Shown here piece after piece: positions 11,139-22,782 of a stretch of 64,000 nt of DNA. The DNA comes from Agelas oroides (lineage: Eukaryota > Porifera > Demospongiae > Agelasida > Agelasidae), in NCBI GenBank assembly GCA_949130485.1, contig OX422187.1, forward strand, positions 10,981,398 through 11,045,397, read 5' to 3'. The notes beneath the pieces are model-generated. The model did no database searches, was not told the origin of the DNA, and was given only the letters and a program-made list of their open reading frames with translations. The translations under genes and the position numbers were made by a program. Within the stretch, counting starts at the first letter, position 1. Every line of letters begins with the position of its first letter.

Positions 11139-13828
11139 ACGCACACGCACACACGTACATGTACACGCACACGCACACACACACACTCACTCACACACAC
11201 ACACACACACACACACGCACGCACACACACACACACACACACATACACACACACACACACTAAGCACTCTCCCAGTTGTGCCAGGTCAGCAGTAACAACC
11301 TAGCACTACATAACACAGGTATTGAACACTAAGCCAATGAAATAGTGTCACATCATTAACATGTAATCATTGGCTTGTTCATAAATCAGTACTGCTGACT
11401 CGGCACAACCAAAAAGCAGTCTTGTCCCCCAGAACCATTAGTTTCCAGACCCATTCCTCGTGAGAGGGTGGAGTCTGGGGATGAGACTATCAACCATCAA
11501 ATATATTACTGCTACATGTATTTGCTATAAAGAGGATCAAGAGTGCATAAGAACGGGCGGCTAGAGTTAGAGGATCTGATGTAATCAGTTTTGCCAGGAC
11601 TACAAATTGGTTGTGTGTGTGTGTCTTGTTTTCTGTGAGTCATTCATTACTCAGTCGTGCCGCACGATGGCTACTTGCCGCACGATGGCTACTTGCCGCA
11701 CGATGGCTACTTGCCGCACGATGGCTACTTGCCGCACGATGGCTACTTGCCGCATGATGGCTACTTGCCGCACGATGGCTACTTGCCGCACGATGGCTAC
11801 TTGCCGCATGATGGCTACTTGCCGCACGATGGCTACTTGCCGCATGATGGCTACTTGCCGCACGATGGCTACTTGCCGCACGATGGCTACTTGCCGCACG
11901 ATGGCTACTTGCCGCACGATGGTTACTTGACACATGGAGTGTCTGTGAGTCTGTCACGATAGCTACTTGACATGTGGAGTGTCTGTGAGTCATTACTCAG
12001 TCAGGCACCACGGCTACTTGACACATGGAGTGTCTGTGAGTCATTACTCAGTCAGGCACCATGGCTACTTGACACATGGAGTGTCTGTGAGTCATTACTC
12101 AGTCAGGCACCATGGCTACTTGACATGTGGAGTGTCTGTGAGCCATTACTCAGTCAGGCACCATGGCTGCTTGACACATGGAGTGTCACTCAGGCACCAT
12201 GGCTACTTGAGACATGGAGTGTCTGTGAGTCATTACTCAGTCAGGCACGATGGCTACTTGACATGTGGAGTGTCTGTGAGTCATTACTCGGTCAGGCACC
12301 ATGGCTACTTGAGACATGGGTGGGTTTGGGTACAAAGGTCAATATGTGAGGGCCAGTATGTGGACACATGCATACTTAGAGGAGGGACCTAGAAACAGAC
12401 TACCAAGAAATGTCAACAAGGCCCCACTAGTCTGGCAACCTGAATAGTAATTAAATATTCCAGGACTTCTAGGAAGTTAAGTAGCCAGTAGCTAGAAAAC
12501 CCATAGAGAAACAGCCGGTAGTGACATTCCCTTCTACCTAGTATTTGGTTCCTGTAAAAAAAAAAAAAAAAACACAAACTCTGTATTAAAACCTGTATTG
12601 TTGGCAGTGACATGGTCCTCATGTTTAGCTTCTGCCTGTGATTATTCATACCAAAATCCTCTACCATGTCATCAATTCAGTACCTGTTTATTATTGCGTT
12701 AGCAACAATGGGAAGGAACTTACACAACTTGTTGTTGAGGAACCGAACAACATTCAACATGTCCCAATACTTGCTCTTGTCAACGGTGTAAACCACACTT
12801 AAAACCTGTACTGTGCTTCTGCCTGAACAAGATAATTCCGCATCAATCCAGTAACTGCAGTGTGAAGCTTCTCCCTTCATTAGCCAAGACAGGAACTTGT
12901 GGGTGTGATTTCACTTGTTGAAGCTGTTCAAATACTTGTAGGGCATGGCTTCACCTACTTCACACCCACTTAACTCACACTACTCACAAGCTGTTCTGAG
13001 TATGTTGACCCAACAGTCCGGGCGTGATGATGCGACGTGGAGGTGGAATTAAGTTATCAGGGCGGAGCCTTCAACACCAGGCTCCACCCCCACACACCCC
13101 GATTGGATGGAGAAAATCGAAAACCAAACAAACATGAACAATGGCACTGGAACGGCTGAACGCTTAACTGAGCCTTGCTGGATCTCTTCGCAACTGCTGA
13201 CTGACGACTATAGTGCCTATGTGCGTGCGCATGCGCGGACAGGGTCCTGGCGGGCAGCGGACATTGGGGAGCACACCCAGGCATTTGTTTTTTAACCCAG
13301 GGTTAAACTACATTTAATGAATGCTAAGAGTAAATTTAGTCTCATGTGCACTTCCTGATGAGAAACAATCAAAGTCGAATTTCTTGGGCTTATTACCAAA
13401 ATGTGGTAAAGACAAATGAGATTGCAAGATCATTAATTATTATGTAGCACTTCCCTTACAGCAGTAAAATTTTTCATCTCTACTTGGGTACCCTAACAGG
13501 TTTACCATTTGAACAATGCTAAGTCATACTAGTCACAAACACACACACTAACCCAAGAAATTAGGCTTGGTTCACCAGACTGTCTCTACTTGTGAATGGG
13601 TGGGGTCTGGTCACGGGTAAAAGCACTAGTAATCTCTCTCAGTATTTTCTCTCTCAAAACAATCTCTCTTGTGCTAGGTGTGTCTTTGCTAGCAACTTTC
13701 CAGTGGACCGGGTGAATGGTACTTTCTCCCAACTCATATCTACACTGGAAACGATTCTGCAGCCATACTCTTTGGAAGAGAAGCAAAAGTTCTTTGCAGG
13801 AAATGCAAAGACATTTTACAGACTGTAA
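10399..13828 (+). CDS. Amidohydrolase-2-like protein, last two exons
   Basis: Two exons of a metal-dependent hydrolase of the amidohydrolase-related (TIM-barrel, PF04909-like) type. Exon 10399-10531 follows CCACAG and ends ATAG|GTTAGT. Exon 13678-13828 follows GTGCTAG and ends in TAA. They join in phase (AG|G, Arg). The translation reads '[16 protein letters not shown]' ... '[10 protein letters not shown]' then '[16 protein letters not shown]' ... '[10 protein letters not shown]'. This is the typical C-terminal part of the family: 'K-SG' strand, helix, 'F.(S/G)(N/D)FPVD' strand end, final 'N-A..FY.L'. The position often held by a metal-binding Asp ('GSDWP') is Asn here, as I recall for some animal members. 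The 3.1-kb intron holds satellites and a TIR element. The N-terminal exons with the HxH motif were not found. Substrate unknown. Confidence 0.72.
10537..10608. repeat. (GT)n microsatellite
   Basis: About 35 uninterrupted GT dinucleotides just inside the donor of the amidohydrolase-like intron. Confidence 0.97.
11099..11262. repeat. (CA)n-rich microsatellite
   Basis: CA dinucleotides with CG, TA and CT interruptions, within the same intron. Confidence 0.95.
11660..12325. repeat. Two-stage minisatellite: 18-bp array grading into ~51-bp array
   Basis: At 11660-11935 the unit is GCCGCACGATGGCTACTT (18 bp), about 15 copies, with CATGATGG variants. At 11936-12325 it becomes a longer unit, GGCTACTTGACACATGGAGT plus GTCTGTGAGTCATTACTCAG and CAGGCACCAT, about 7 copies. 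Both share the 'atGGCTACTTG' core. Several frames are open on both strands, but the array lies in an intron. Confidence 0.93.
13371..13580. mobile_element. TIR element copy 2, intronic
   Basis: Collinear with the element at 1117-1353. It shares GAATTTCTTGGGCTTATT at the left, a core with 'aatgagattgcaagatc' and 'cagtaaaatttttcatctct', and CCCAAGAAATT...GGTTCACCAGAC at the right. It ends about 100 bp before the acceptor of the last amidohydrolase-like exon. Confidence 0.6.
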
Positions 13829-14052
13829 CTTTTTTTTTTTTTACTTTTGAATCTTATACCTAGCAGTTTGTATGTTCAAGGTTATAAGTAGCCAAATCAG
13901 CTACCTTGACATGCTAAACCTGGGCACCTACAACTGTGATACATATTGTATAAATTTTTGTATGTTTATGATGGAGGTATTTGCTAAATCTGTATAATTA
14001 TTATGTACCTTTTTGGGGGGGATTTTTTGGCTGGTTGCTATACCTCTGTTGG

Positions 14053-14058
14053 AATAAA
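14053..14058 (+). terminator. Possible polyadenylation signal, amidohydrolase-like gene
   Basis: AATAAA 225 bp after the stop at 13828, and the first clear one downstream. Confidence 0.4.
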
Positions 14059-14302
14059 CAACACCTCATCTTTCTTGTACCAGCATGCACTGCAAAAACA
14101 AAAACTACTGGAGGCTGACAAAACAGATCAGCTAAAACCAGAACACGTTCGTAATTGGCGGTGTTTGCGGTGGTTGGTTTGGACTGAGGCGTGGGTTCTC
14201 TCGGAAACGTATTCTCAAGTATACTGTACCAGGAATTTCCGCTTCGGGTGAAATGCGCAAACGAGGGCGTGTCGTTTCATGCGAAGCGCGCGCGTAAGCC
14301 AG

Positions 14303-14310
14303 TATAAAAG
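14303..14310 (+). promoter_or_regulatory. TATA box of gene A
   Basis: TATAAAAG lies 59 bp upstream of the ATG at 14369, which predicts transcription start near 14333 and a short 5' leader. Confidence 0.65.
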
Positions 14311-14368
14311 CAAGCTTAGAGCCAAGACTCAGAATTCTAGCAGCGAGAAACAAATCGAGTTTGCTAAA

Positions 14369-15493
14369 ATGCCTTCAGATAGTTTCTTCGGCTTTTCCAT
14401 ACTCATCGCGGGTCGGCCTGTCCCAGAATACTTGAAGGACGGCCGAGTGTATGTTGAGAGTAATCTGTGGACGCCATTCAGCTACAACCAAGAGACGGAA
14501 GAGCACGTGAATGGCGAGAGAGAGACACAGAAGTGCCCTGTGACACCGTATCAACTCATGGTTCACTTGTCGCCTCATTGCGAAACGTCCGTCGTTTTCA
14601 TCTATGTGGATGGCGTGCGAGTGACTAAGATGTTACTGGAACGTGGGCAGTCAAGGTATGGTTATGTAATATCATCCCGCATGTATATAACCGCTACAGT
14701 AAAGTATTGCCACTCATAAACACTGTAGTAGCTAGGGTAGTACACTATTTCACCATTGATTATACTTCATTTTTCTGCAGAGTGATCCGAGGTTTTGAAG
14801 ACAAAGAAGGCATAAGAGAATTCTTGTTTGCACTACCAAGATTTGCAATGAGTGAGGTACGTTACAGCTTCCTGTGACCACTCTGTGTACAGTATTTCAA
14901 TCACAGTTAGTACATATACTGTACATGCAGTTATGATGGTATGATGCCATATAGCATCCTTTTTTTTCATGTTTTCTTTCTCCTTTGTTCTCTATAAAAC
15001 ACAGGATGACAGAATTGACAGCAAAAGACGTTCACGGGTGGGCACAATAGAAGTTGTGCGTTGTGAAGCAAGCTATGTAAAGGAGGAATACCGTCCAACA
15101 AAAGATACTTCTTTTAACCAAGCAAATAAGAAGGATACCTATAGAGTCACAGAAGGTAAATATACCATGTCCACGACAAAGAAGGGACGCTATCTTCATC
15201 GCACTATGCCCTACCAAGTTCAACTGAAAAAGATGTGGAGGATTGGCAGAGAGTGTGGCAGACTACTGGTAAACTACAGAATGGGCCACACTTTACAAGA
15301 CATGAGTATCTCACTGAGGGAAACTGACTGGTCTAGAGTTGTTGTCAGAAGAAGCGGGTCTAGTCCTAGCCCTCCCAACGCAGCTACGCCAGAAAGCAGT
15401 CCCTCTCCATCCAGTAGTCCTAAATACTCAATGGAAGATCAAGAGGACGTGAAGCCTAATGTTGCAACACTACAACTACAAGTCATAAACTAA
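14369..15493 (+). CDS. Gene A: DUF7918-like protein, 3 exons
   Basis: Exons 14369-14655, 14781-14856 and 15005-15493, all GT-AG, join to 283 codons. The start is the first ATG after the TATA box and matches 'MPSD' in genes B, C and D. Order of conserved blocks: 'GFSILIAG.PVPEY', 'VESNLWTP', 'CPVTPYQ', 'VDGVRV', 'EFLFALPRFA', 'VGTIEVVR', 'FNQANKKD', 'TMSTTKKGRY', and a 'GRLLVNY.MGHTLQ' block. The layout (small first beta-rich part, 'FLF..L', 'GTIEV', 'Y...L' block) resembles DUF7918, a family I know mainly from fungi; function unknown. Unlike its paralogues it has no intron before the 'VDG' block, and it carries a private Ser/Pro-rich tail at about residues 235-262. No signal peptide or membrane segment. 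Confidence 0.8.
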
Positions 15494-15784
15494 TAGCATG
15501 TGCCACACACTTGCTATCTTGGACATTGCACAAGTCAAAACATCTTGGCTGCATGGTCGTCACTTAGACTCATGTCTTCCCACACCTTATAAATCTTTTC
15601 TCTTCTGCATGCATGGTATTTAGTGTCCATGGCCTGTGTATTGTAAGATACTGTTTCATTGTCAACTCTTGAGTCATCACACCAATCATGTTTTTGTCAG
15701 TGGTGTTTCCTGTTTGCCTTTTTGTTATGTCTGTATAATGTCGGTGTGTTTTTTAACTTTGTGTACTACCAACTGTCGAAGGAC

Positions 15785-15790
15785 AATAAA
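15785..15790 (+). terminator. Polyadenylation signal of gene A
   Basis: AATAAA 292 bp after the stop codon, preceded by a T-rich region. Confidence 0.6.
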
Positions 15791-17449
15791 TTTTGAATGA
15801 TGGGAATCTGAACAACTTGTGCAAGTTCCAAAATAAATAATATGATGTGTGCGTGAACAAGTTATATAGGAATGCTATGCAGCCTAATAATCGCAATTTC
15901 ACAATTGTGTGCATAAATATGGAGATGCATGATGAGGTCTGGCATATATATTGACCAAAACGTGTCCTGTACAGTGCATGGGTGACTGCATAAGATTTAG
16001 GCCTGTGTTGTTTTTTTTATTTAGGGAGATGTGGTTCATTGATTGTTGAGGATTTGCATGTGCATAAACTAACTAGGATCGGGAGCTACAATTTGATGCA
16101 CAAGGTGCAGAAACTCAGGGTTACAATTTCATGGCATAACCGTTGTATTACAGGAACAATTAAGGAGTGTAATGAGTGCATATACATGTTTAGAAATTCA
16201 TTAAATTCATATAAAGCTGTACCTGTACTAACTCACCCCCATGCTGTGCAAATTTCCTTGAATTCCATACTACAGGGAAGAGCTATAACAGCCACAGTTT
16301 CCTCCATATTAGTTTCACAACAACTTTCAGAGTTGCGTAATGACGATATCCAAGTTAGATTCAATACACCACTAATTTGTGTGGCCAAGCTGTTGACCAG
16401 TCATCCCTATAGTCAATACAGTACTAGCTGTAAATGATAATATATTGTCATCTCAGGCACACACATTGGGTGGTCAAGTTCATGTGACCAATTATAGAGT
16501 ATGACCAATTGTTGAGTGTGTTGTTGACTGATGCCAGATCAGTAATTCCATGCATGAAGAACACAAGGTAGCTAACTTGTATAGAGGTTCTCAGAATTGC
16601 CTTAGAGGTGGCACTGTGTGTTTATCGTATCCAGGAACTCCTTTTCGTGATTTTAGCAATTACATGGAAGTGATGGAACCATCGCAGACAGTTTGATAAT
16701 TTCATTAAAAACAGGTGCAACAAACTTGTACGATCTCAGTAGGTTCTCAGAAATGCCTCTGGGGTGGCATTGAGTATTGTAGCATATGCAGAACTCCTTT
16801 TGCACTTCGAAACACAGAAGTGATGAAAACATGCATTCATTAGACAAGGGGGTTAATTCCATGAAAACCAAAAGGCAGCTAATTTATATTGATGTTCTCA
16901 GAAATACCTTGAGAGGTGACATTGTGTATTGTGGTTTCATTTTTATCGAGTCTGGAACTCCTTTCTGTGATTGTGTCGACACACACAGTTATCAGGTTTC
17001 CAGACTTGCCACAAGTTGGCATTGTGTATGGAGGTCTCACTTAGAACTTCTCATTGCAATAGTTCCATGAAAACCACATGACAGGAAACGTGTGTGAAAC
17101 ATCAAGTTCTCAGAAATGCTGAAGGTGCCAGTGTGCATATTATTGTAATTCAGAACACTCCTTTGGCAACACTAGAGGTGTATTTGGGTGTACACTGTGC
17201 TTTATTAAGGCGTTGTGCATGTGTTGTATGCAGCAATGTGGAACCACCGCTGAGTGCATGAAGTAGTCCATCCAAGAGACAAGTTTGCCTGTATAAGAGT
17301 AGTGAGAATGCATGAACAATCGACAAACCACATCTTTCTAGATAAACATGCAAAGTCACTGTGAAGGATGGATTTTTGACCACTACCACACCTCCCAGCT
17401 ACACTGGGTGAGGATTGCCATTTCATGAATGCAAATGGAAGTAAAAAAA

Positions 17450-17752
17450 ATGTGGTGGCCTGGGAATGAGGCTAGTGGTGGCCTGGGAATGAGGCTAGTT
17501 GTGGCCTGGGAATGAGGCTTGTTGTGGACTGGGAATGAGGCTAGTGGTGGTCTGGGAATGAGGCTAGTTGTGGCCTGGGAATGAGGCTAGTGGTGGTCTG
17601 GGAATGAGGCTAGTTGTGGCCTGGGAATGAGGCTAATGGTGGTCTGGGAATGAGGCTAGTTGTGGCCTGGGAATGAGGCTAGTGGTGGCCTGGGAATGAG
17701 GCTAGTGGTGGTCTGGGAATGAGGCTAGTGGTGGTCTGGGAATGAGGCTGTA
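17450..17752. repeat. Tandem array of the foldback terminal motif
   Basis: About 12 head-to-tail copies of a ~25-bp unit, GGCCTGGGAATGAGGCTAGT plus GGTG/TGTG. The core GGCCTGGGAAYGAGGCTA is the exact right end of the foldback elements scattered through the window, so a transposon end has become a minisatellite. Confidence 0.92.
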
Positions 17753-18169
17753 TAGTTGTGACCATCCAAATGACATTCAATCATTCACAATAAATCAATA
17801 TGAACTAAACTAGTTACACTGTACATCGTTAATTAAGCAGGTATGACTGGACGCCAGCCTGAGTACAACTGTGTCCAACTTAAGCTTCATTCCCAGGCCA
17901 TGTGGGAGGCCTAGGAACAAGGCTATTTCAACTTATGTACCATAACATTGTATAGTGAACAGTATGTCCAGCATGCTACATCATTCAAAGTATGCATGGC
18001 TTGAGTTTGTTCCCAGGCCAGAGAACAATGCTAGCTTAGTTGTACCTCAGGATATTGTGCAAAAATGTTACAACTAATAAGGTTTCGAAACTATTTCTTG
18101 GAAATGTGTAGGTTTTCCCAATATATTGAGTTTGCTCTAACCTGATCCAGGAAAGTCAGTTCTCAGAAG

Positions 18170-18345
18170 ATACCCTTGCATGGATACCCTTGCATGGATA
18201 CCCTTGCATGGATAACCTTGCATGGATAACCTTGCATGGATAACCTTGCATGGATACCCTTGCATGGATACCCTTGCATGGATACCCTTGCATGGATACA
18301 AATTGCATGGCTACAAATTGCATGGATACCCTTGCATGGATACTC
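18170..18345. repeat. 14-bp minisatellite, about 12 copies
   Basis: Unit TACCCTTGCATGGA with AACC and AAAT variants. Confidence 0.92.
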
Positions 18346-18404
18346 AGCACTAGCCAGTCAGTACCCACATTAAACTACCATAATATGCTTGTGTGCTTGC
18401 CTGT

Positions 18405-18537
18405 TAGCCTCGTTCCCAGGCCTTCCCCATTTTCGTTCTTTGGTTTGCGTTCAGTATAATACACGGAAGCGGAAGAGCGTGTATTATACTGACGCAAACG
18501 GAACAACGAAAACGAGGGAGGCCTGGGAATGAGGTTA
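18405..18537. mobile_element. Foldback element with exact 9-bp duplication
   Basis: TAGCCTCGTTCCCAGGCC at the left, GGCCTGGGAATGAGGTTA at the right. Inner arms pair around a GTATAATACACG/CGTGTATTATAC stem. Flanked by CTTGCCTGT on both sides (18396-18404 and 18538-18546). Confidence 0.9.
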
Positions 18538-19298
18538 CTTGCCTGTTAGGAGCTGCTATAGGTGATTTACACTACACAACAGTGCTTACATCCAGGCAAC
18601 TTTCTATGCGCCAGTTTAATGTTAGGTTAACATGACCTTGCTCAACACCAGGCAACGCGCATGCACACTGCAAGCGCATACATGGCGAATTGTGCTTGGG
18701 CCAGATGAACGCGCGTTCTGCACCATAGCAACCTTCTACCAGCAATTGGGTCGATAGCTTCTCTGCCGCAAATTTTCTCCCACTCCCACCCACCTCTTTG
18801 TAATATTCATACTACTGCAGCATCACAATTAGCAGGGCTCAGACAGCTCTAGCACCTTCAATTATTTTATCCATTGATGTTGGTCTTAAACCTCATGAAT
18901 GTTGATCATGTGTGGGCCATTGTGGGCTTCCACTCCACAGACACCCCAGGCACATCCAATTTGATATTATCATATAGGCTTTTGTATTTGCAGTGGAGAA
19001 TTGCAACATTCTGGCCCACACATCCGCCAAGCATAATCCATCACTGGATGCATATCTAGTTAAAGCCAATTATGTTGAATGTTAAATGCAGCATTTGGCA
19101 CTCATTGTACTACACAAAAGAGGTGGTTTGCTAGAGCACGTAGACTACAGTTGAAAACTCAAGAAGCAGAATGGTTACAATCACTACAATAGGGTCAAGG
19201 TTGGTAGGTTAGCTACAATCTTGCCTAGACATGTACATAAACAACCAATAAACCACATATCCCAGTAACCAGTGATAAAAGGCAGGCATGTAGATGGT

Positions 19299-19391
19299 TA
19301 GTCTTGTCCCCAGACCTCATCCGGTGTGTATATCGCTTCCAGTATAAACCGATCCGCGCTGGGGTTGGTTTTGGGTCTGGGACCGAGACTA
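19299..19391. mobile_element. Foldback element, TAGTCTTG variant
   Basis: Left end TAGTCTTGTCCCCAGACC, right end GGTCTGGGACCGAGACTA. Flanks GTAGATGGT and GTAGATGGA agree at 8 of 9 bases. Confidence 0.8.
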
Positions 19392-19931
19392 GTAGATGGA
19401 TGCATAACTCACAGCATAGCATGTTTCAACCAGCATCTAGCCTTGTATCCAGATTCCCCCTACCCACCACTAAGATTGGAACTGCTATCTCACATAAAAA
19501 GATAGCAATCAGGTGGCTGGCCATATGTACCATAGCCTTGTTCCAAGGCCCCTCCCCCTCCAGACTACTCAACTTGCAGCTGAAGTCTGCCGTGAGATGT
19601 GGGTGTAGTCAATAGCACCTCCACTGAAGGGGTGGGTCTACCATCCATGCATGCAATGCAGAAATATTATTCTGGCCGGAATCATAGGCCCCACCACATT
19701 GCCAAACAATCTATTATCTATAATTGCTATTTGTTATTCTTGGGCTTTCTTTAGACGCCAAATTGTGACAGTTTAGCCTTCCAAGAACGAATCAAAGCCA
19801 CCTGTCGTGTGACTAAGTAAGTCTGTCATGGTCAGGGACAGTAGACCATGGGCTCCGCCGTGAGAACAGAGCTGAAATCGTGCACCATGCAAGTTGAGAG
19901 GTCTGCCTCCCCCCCCCCCCCCCCCCCCCCC

Positions 19932-20307
19932 TAGTCTGGCGAAGCCAGACCCAAGCATAGTGCGAGGGTCTGGTCGCAAGCCTATATTGCGATTTGTACC
20001 CGCTGCAGAAATATTGCAGTCCAATCAGATTGCAGAACGCGCAATTAAAACATACTGACATCCGGTGAAAACAGTAGACTTCGTTATTCGTGAGGATTTG
20101 TCAAACGTTGCGTTGTAACAAACATTCAGAAAGTGTTTGAGAAGCAGTCAGAACTTGGCAGAGGTAGGAACTGGGCTACAATGACCCGAAGCCTGAATTC
20201 AAAAACTTATTAGGCATTACGTAATCACGTGATAATTGCATTCCTACCGTACAAAACGCAATATTGGCTTGCGACCAGACCCTCGCACTTTGCGCTCAGA
20301 CTACCCC
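19932..20307. mobile_element. Foldback element with long arms, inserted at poly-C
   Basis: Arms of roughly 50 bp contain GTGCGAGGGTCTGGTCGCAA on the left and its complement TTGCGACCAGACCCTCGCAC on the right, with TAGTCTGG-type ends. Poly-C lies on both sides, so a target duplication cannot be read. Confidence 0.7.
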
Positions 20308-20338
<31 letters not shown>

Positions 20339-20636
20339 CTACCATATATTACCATCATAGCAGGAAGCTAGTAATTGTAAAGGAAGCGATTACGTCATCA
20401 CAAACGTCACACAGTGAAATTGGTACATGGTAACGTATTTTTGCTATGTGATTTTCACTGTGTGCCGTATGCGTCATGACGTGTCGCTTTCTTTAGGCTA
20501 GTTTGCTAATGCTCGCTTAGCGGCAACGAGCTATAAACTATTCACGGGGAAAATATGGAACATGGTAGTCGCCATTATCGATACCTGTAGTCTCATTCCT
20601 AGGCCTTCAGTTTTTGCTCGTTCACCAGACTGCTAT

Positions 20637-20733
20637 AGCCTCGTTCCCAGGCACCGTCCAGTTTTTGATCGCTTGCAGTTGCATACTGCAGCGATCATAA
20701 TCTGGACGAAAAGAAGGCCTAGGAACGAGGCTA
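20637..20733. mobile_element. Foldback element, TAGCCTCG family
   Basis: AGCCTCGTTCCCAGGC to GGCCTAGGAACGAGGCTA with a GATCGCTTGCAG inner arm. Flanks GACTGCTAT and AACTGCTAT agree at 8 of 9 bases. Confidence 0.75.
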
Positions 20734-20782
20734 AACTGCTATTAAACGTATTGAGCAACATCGGTACAACAGCCTCAAGTTT

Positions 20783-20833
20783 TAGTCTCGCGTAGCCAGG
20801 TCTGATCTGTGAGAGTCTGGCTACGCGAGACTA
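20783..20833. mobile_element. Minimal 51-bp foldback element with exact 9-bp duplication
   Basis: Left arm TAGTCTCGCGTAGCCAGG, right arm TCTGGCTACGCGAGACTA, 15-base loop. Flanked by CTCAAGTTT at 20774-20782 and 20834-20842. One of the smallest copies of the family in the window. Confidence 0.88.
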
Positions 20834-21244
20834 CTCAAGTTTCCTGTACAGGACATTTCCTAGGAAATTCTGTCACGCTACAGAACTAGCTGTACAGAAT
20901 TTCCTGTAGGGGAAACTGTCTACTCTCTCAAACATTCAAAAAGTACCGCCAGTGACTTCCAAACGCTGCTATGAACTTACAAAGCTTACCGCATCCGCGT
21001 CATCTTCTCAGTAAAGTCTGTTTTGATTGAAGCAAGGAACACGAACTTCCGAGGAATAAAACTAGCAAGAGAGTTCTTGGCAACATAAAGCCACTAAGAA
21101 TTATGAGAAAAGCTTTTTTGAGCGTGCCTTCTAAGAAAAGCCACAGGGCGATTCTGAGAACTTTGCGCACGTGCGAATATGAATTTGCGTTTCGATCAAT
21201 ACGCATGCGCAGTAGACCTGCGCGACTTTGCCGCCTAATACCGC

Positions 21245-21252
21245 GATATAAG
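21245..21252 (+). promoter_or_regulatory. Probable TATA-like box of gene B
   Basis: GATATAAG follows a block (GCATGCGCAGTAG..CTTTGCCGCCT.ATACCGC) that is conserved upstream of gene C, where the same place reads GATATAAA. Confidence 0.5.
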
Positions 21253-21279
21253 TTTAGCTTGTTTACAGACAAGCCTTAA

Positions 21280-21395
21280 CGACAGTACGTTACCATCCGT
21301 ATGCTATACTGTATTTATACCAGTCCTAACCCAACCCTAACCACACCCTAACCATATAAATCACTGTATAGCATATGGATGGTAACGTACTGTCG
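21280..21395. mobile_element. Foldback insertion in the gene B leader
   Basis: Inverted arms CGACAGTACGTTACCATCC / GGATGGTAACGTACTGTCG extend through TATGCTATACTGT. The loop holds CCTAACC-type repeats. It is absent from the equivalent leader of gene C. Confidence 0.75.
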
Positions 21396-22084
21396 TAACG
21401 GAAATCTGTTTTGTTTTTTACAGACAGTGCATGCAGTTCTAAGGTGGGATGCCCTCTGACGGAAACTACGGTTTCTCTGTGCTTGTGGCGGGAAGGTCGC
21501 TACCAGAGTACCAGCACCCCAAGGATGAGAGGAGGGTTCTTGTGGAGAGTATGCTGTGGACGCCAGTCACATACTGGTTGGATGTCAGCGAATATTGCAA
21601 GTTTAGCGAGGAGGTGGAGAGACAGAAGTGGCCTGTGACCCCATTTGAGATCAGGGTACGATAGTGATATTATTTTTAATGTTGCAACTCGCCTGGGAAC
21701 TTAGCTTGTCGGTGTTTATCTACAGAACTACATGTATGTGATGTTTGGGGCGGCGGCTGTTTGGGCCACTCCAAGTTGATTCATTGTTTCCCATCAGGGT
21801 GGGGGGGGGGGGGGGGGGGGGGGGGGGGTAGGACAAGCTCACGTGCACTCAGATATCTGATGATGTAATGCCTAGTGAAAGGCAGGCTGGTCTACAAACT
21901 CATCTGCTTCACTCCTCACCTCAGACAGTCACCAGTGGCACTAAAAGCAGGCAGACAAAAGCAAAGAGAACCAGACAAGGTCAAGAACCATGAAAACCAC
22001 GACTGGCACGAGGCATGCTTTGTTGACTGCGTCACTGCGCATGTCCAGTGGGTGTGGTTAAGTGCCAAGTGGCTGCGGTTGGCG

Positions 22085-22380
22085 TGAGCGAATCGACTCG
22101 ATTGCTGAAGGATCGACTCGATCGTTGAAGGATCGACTCGATTGTTGAAGGATCGACTCGAACAAGGTAGAATCAGTAAATATTGAGTGGAACATGGCAC
22201 ATGATCGAGTCGATAGTTTTGCATCGAGTCGGTTTTTTTGATCGAGTCAATTGTGCTGACAATCGAGTCGAATGTGGCGCAAATCGAGTCGATTTTTATC
22301 ACAATCGAGTTGGTTTTTTCAATTGAGTCGGTTTTTTCAATTGAGTCGATTTTTTTTCACAATTGAGTCGATTCTGGAGA
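22085..22380. repeat. Degenerate GATCGACTCGA repeat that switches orientation
   Basis: In intron 1 of gene B. Four units with ATCGACTCGA at 22085-22165 are followed by at least seven units of the reverse complement form ATCGAGTCGA at 22203-22375. Confidence 0.75.
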
Positions 22381-22474
22381 CGCACACAACACATTTTTTG
22401 GATCGACAATTTTGAAACAAACGGCTTGCCATATTAATTTCACAGGACCGATGGTGTCCCCTCCACAGAAACAC

Positions 22475-22704
22475 AGGACTAAACCTGTCTGGTGCAAGTA
22501 TGACATTTTGTTTCCCAGACTGCCCGCTGTAGTAGGTTTAGCGTGTCGTATGGAACTACTATACTCTAGTACCTGTTAGGTAGTAGGTAGGACTAAACCT
22601 GTCTGGTGCAAGTATGACATTTTGTTTCCCAGACTGCCCGCTGTAGCAGGTTTAGCGTGTCGTATGGAACTACTATACTCTAGTACCTGTTAGGTAGTAG
22701 GTAG
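22475..22704. repeat. 114-bp direct duplication, 2 copies
   Basis: Two nearly identical units start AGGACTAAACCTGTCTGGTG and end TACCTGTTAGGTAGTAGGT. A single related copy lies in intron 1 of gene C (about 32331-32400), so the doubling is specific to B. Confidence 0.9.
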
Positions 22705-22782
22705 TCCTGTCCCATGCTTGGAATGATGTCATGTTGGTGTGCAAAGAGATAGTAGCTTCTGTTGCTTCTAGTATAAAATACC

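Larger units (their letters stand above)
15850..20450. other. Intergenic repeat region between genes A and B
   Basis: No convincing exon. A 132-codon frame at 16039-16437 (+) has no recognisable motif, and I do not accept it. The region holds minisatellites, foldback elements and their solo arms (for example 17887-17926). Confidence 0.5.

Noticed and set aside
11607..12392. Overlapping repeat peptides on both strands
   Set aside because: They come from 18- and ~51-bp minisatellites inside the amidohydrolase-like intron.
16039..16437. 132-codon plus-strand frame
   Set aside because: No motif, splice context or paralogue; length is possible by chance in AT-rich DNA.
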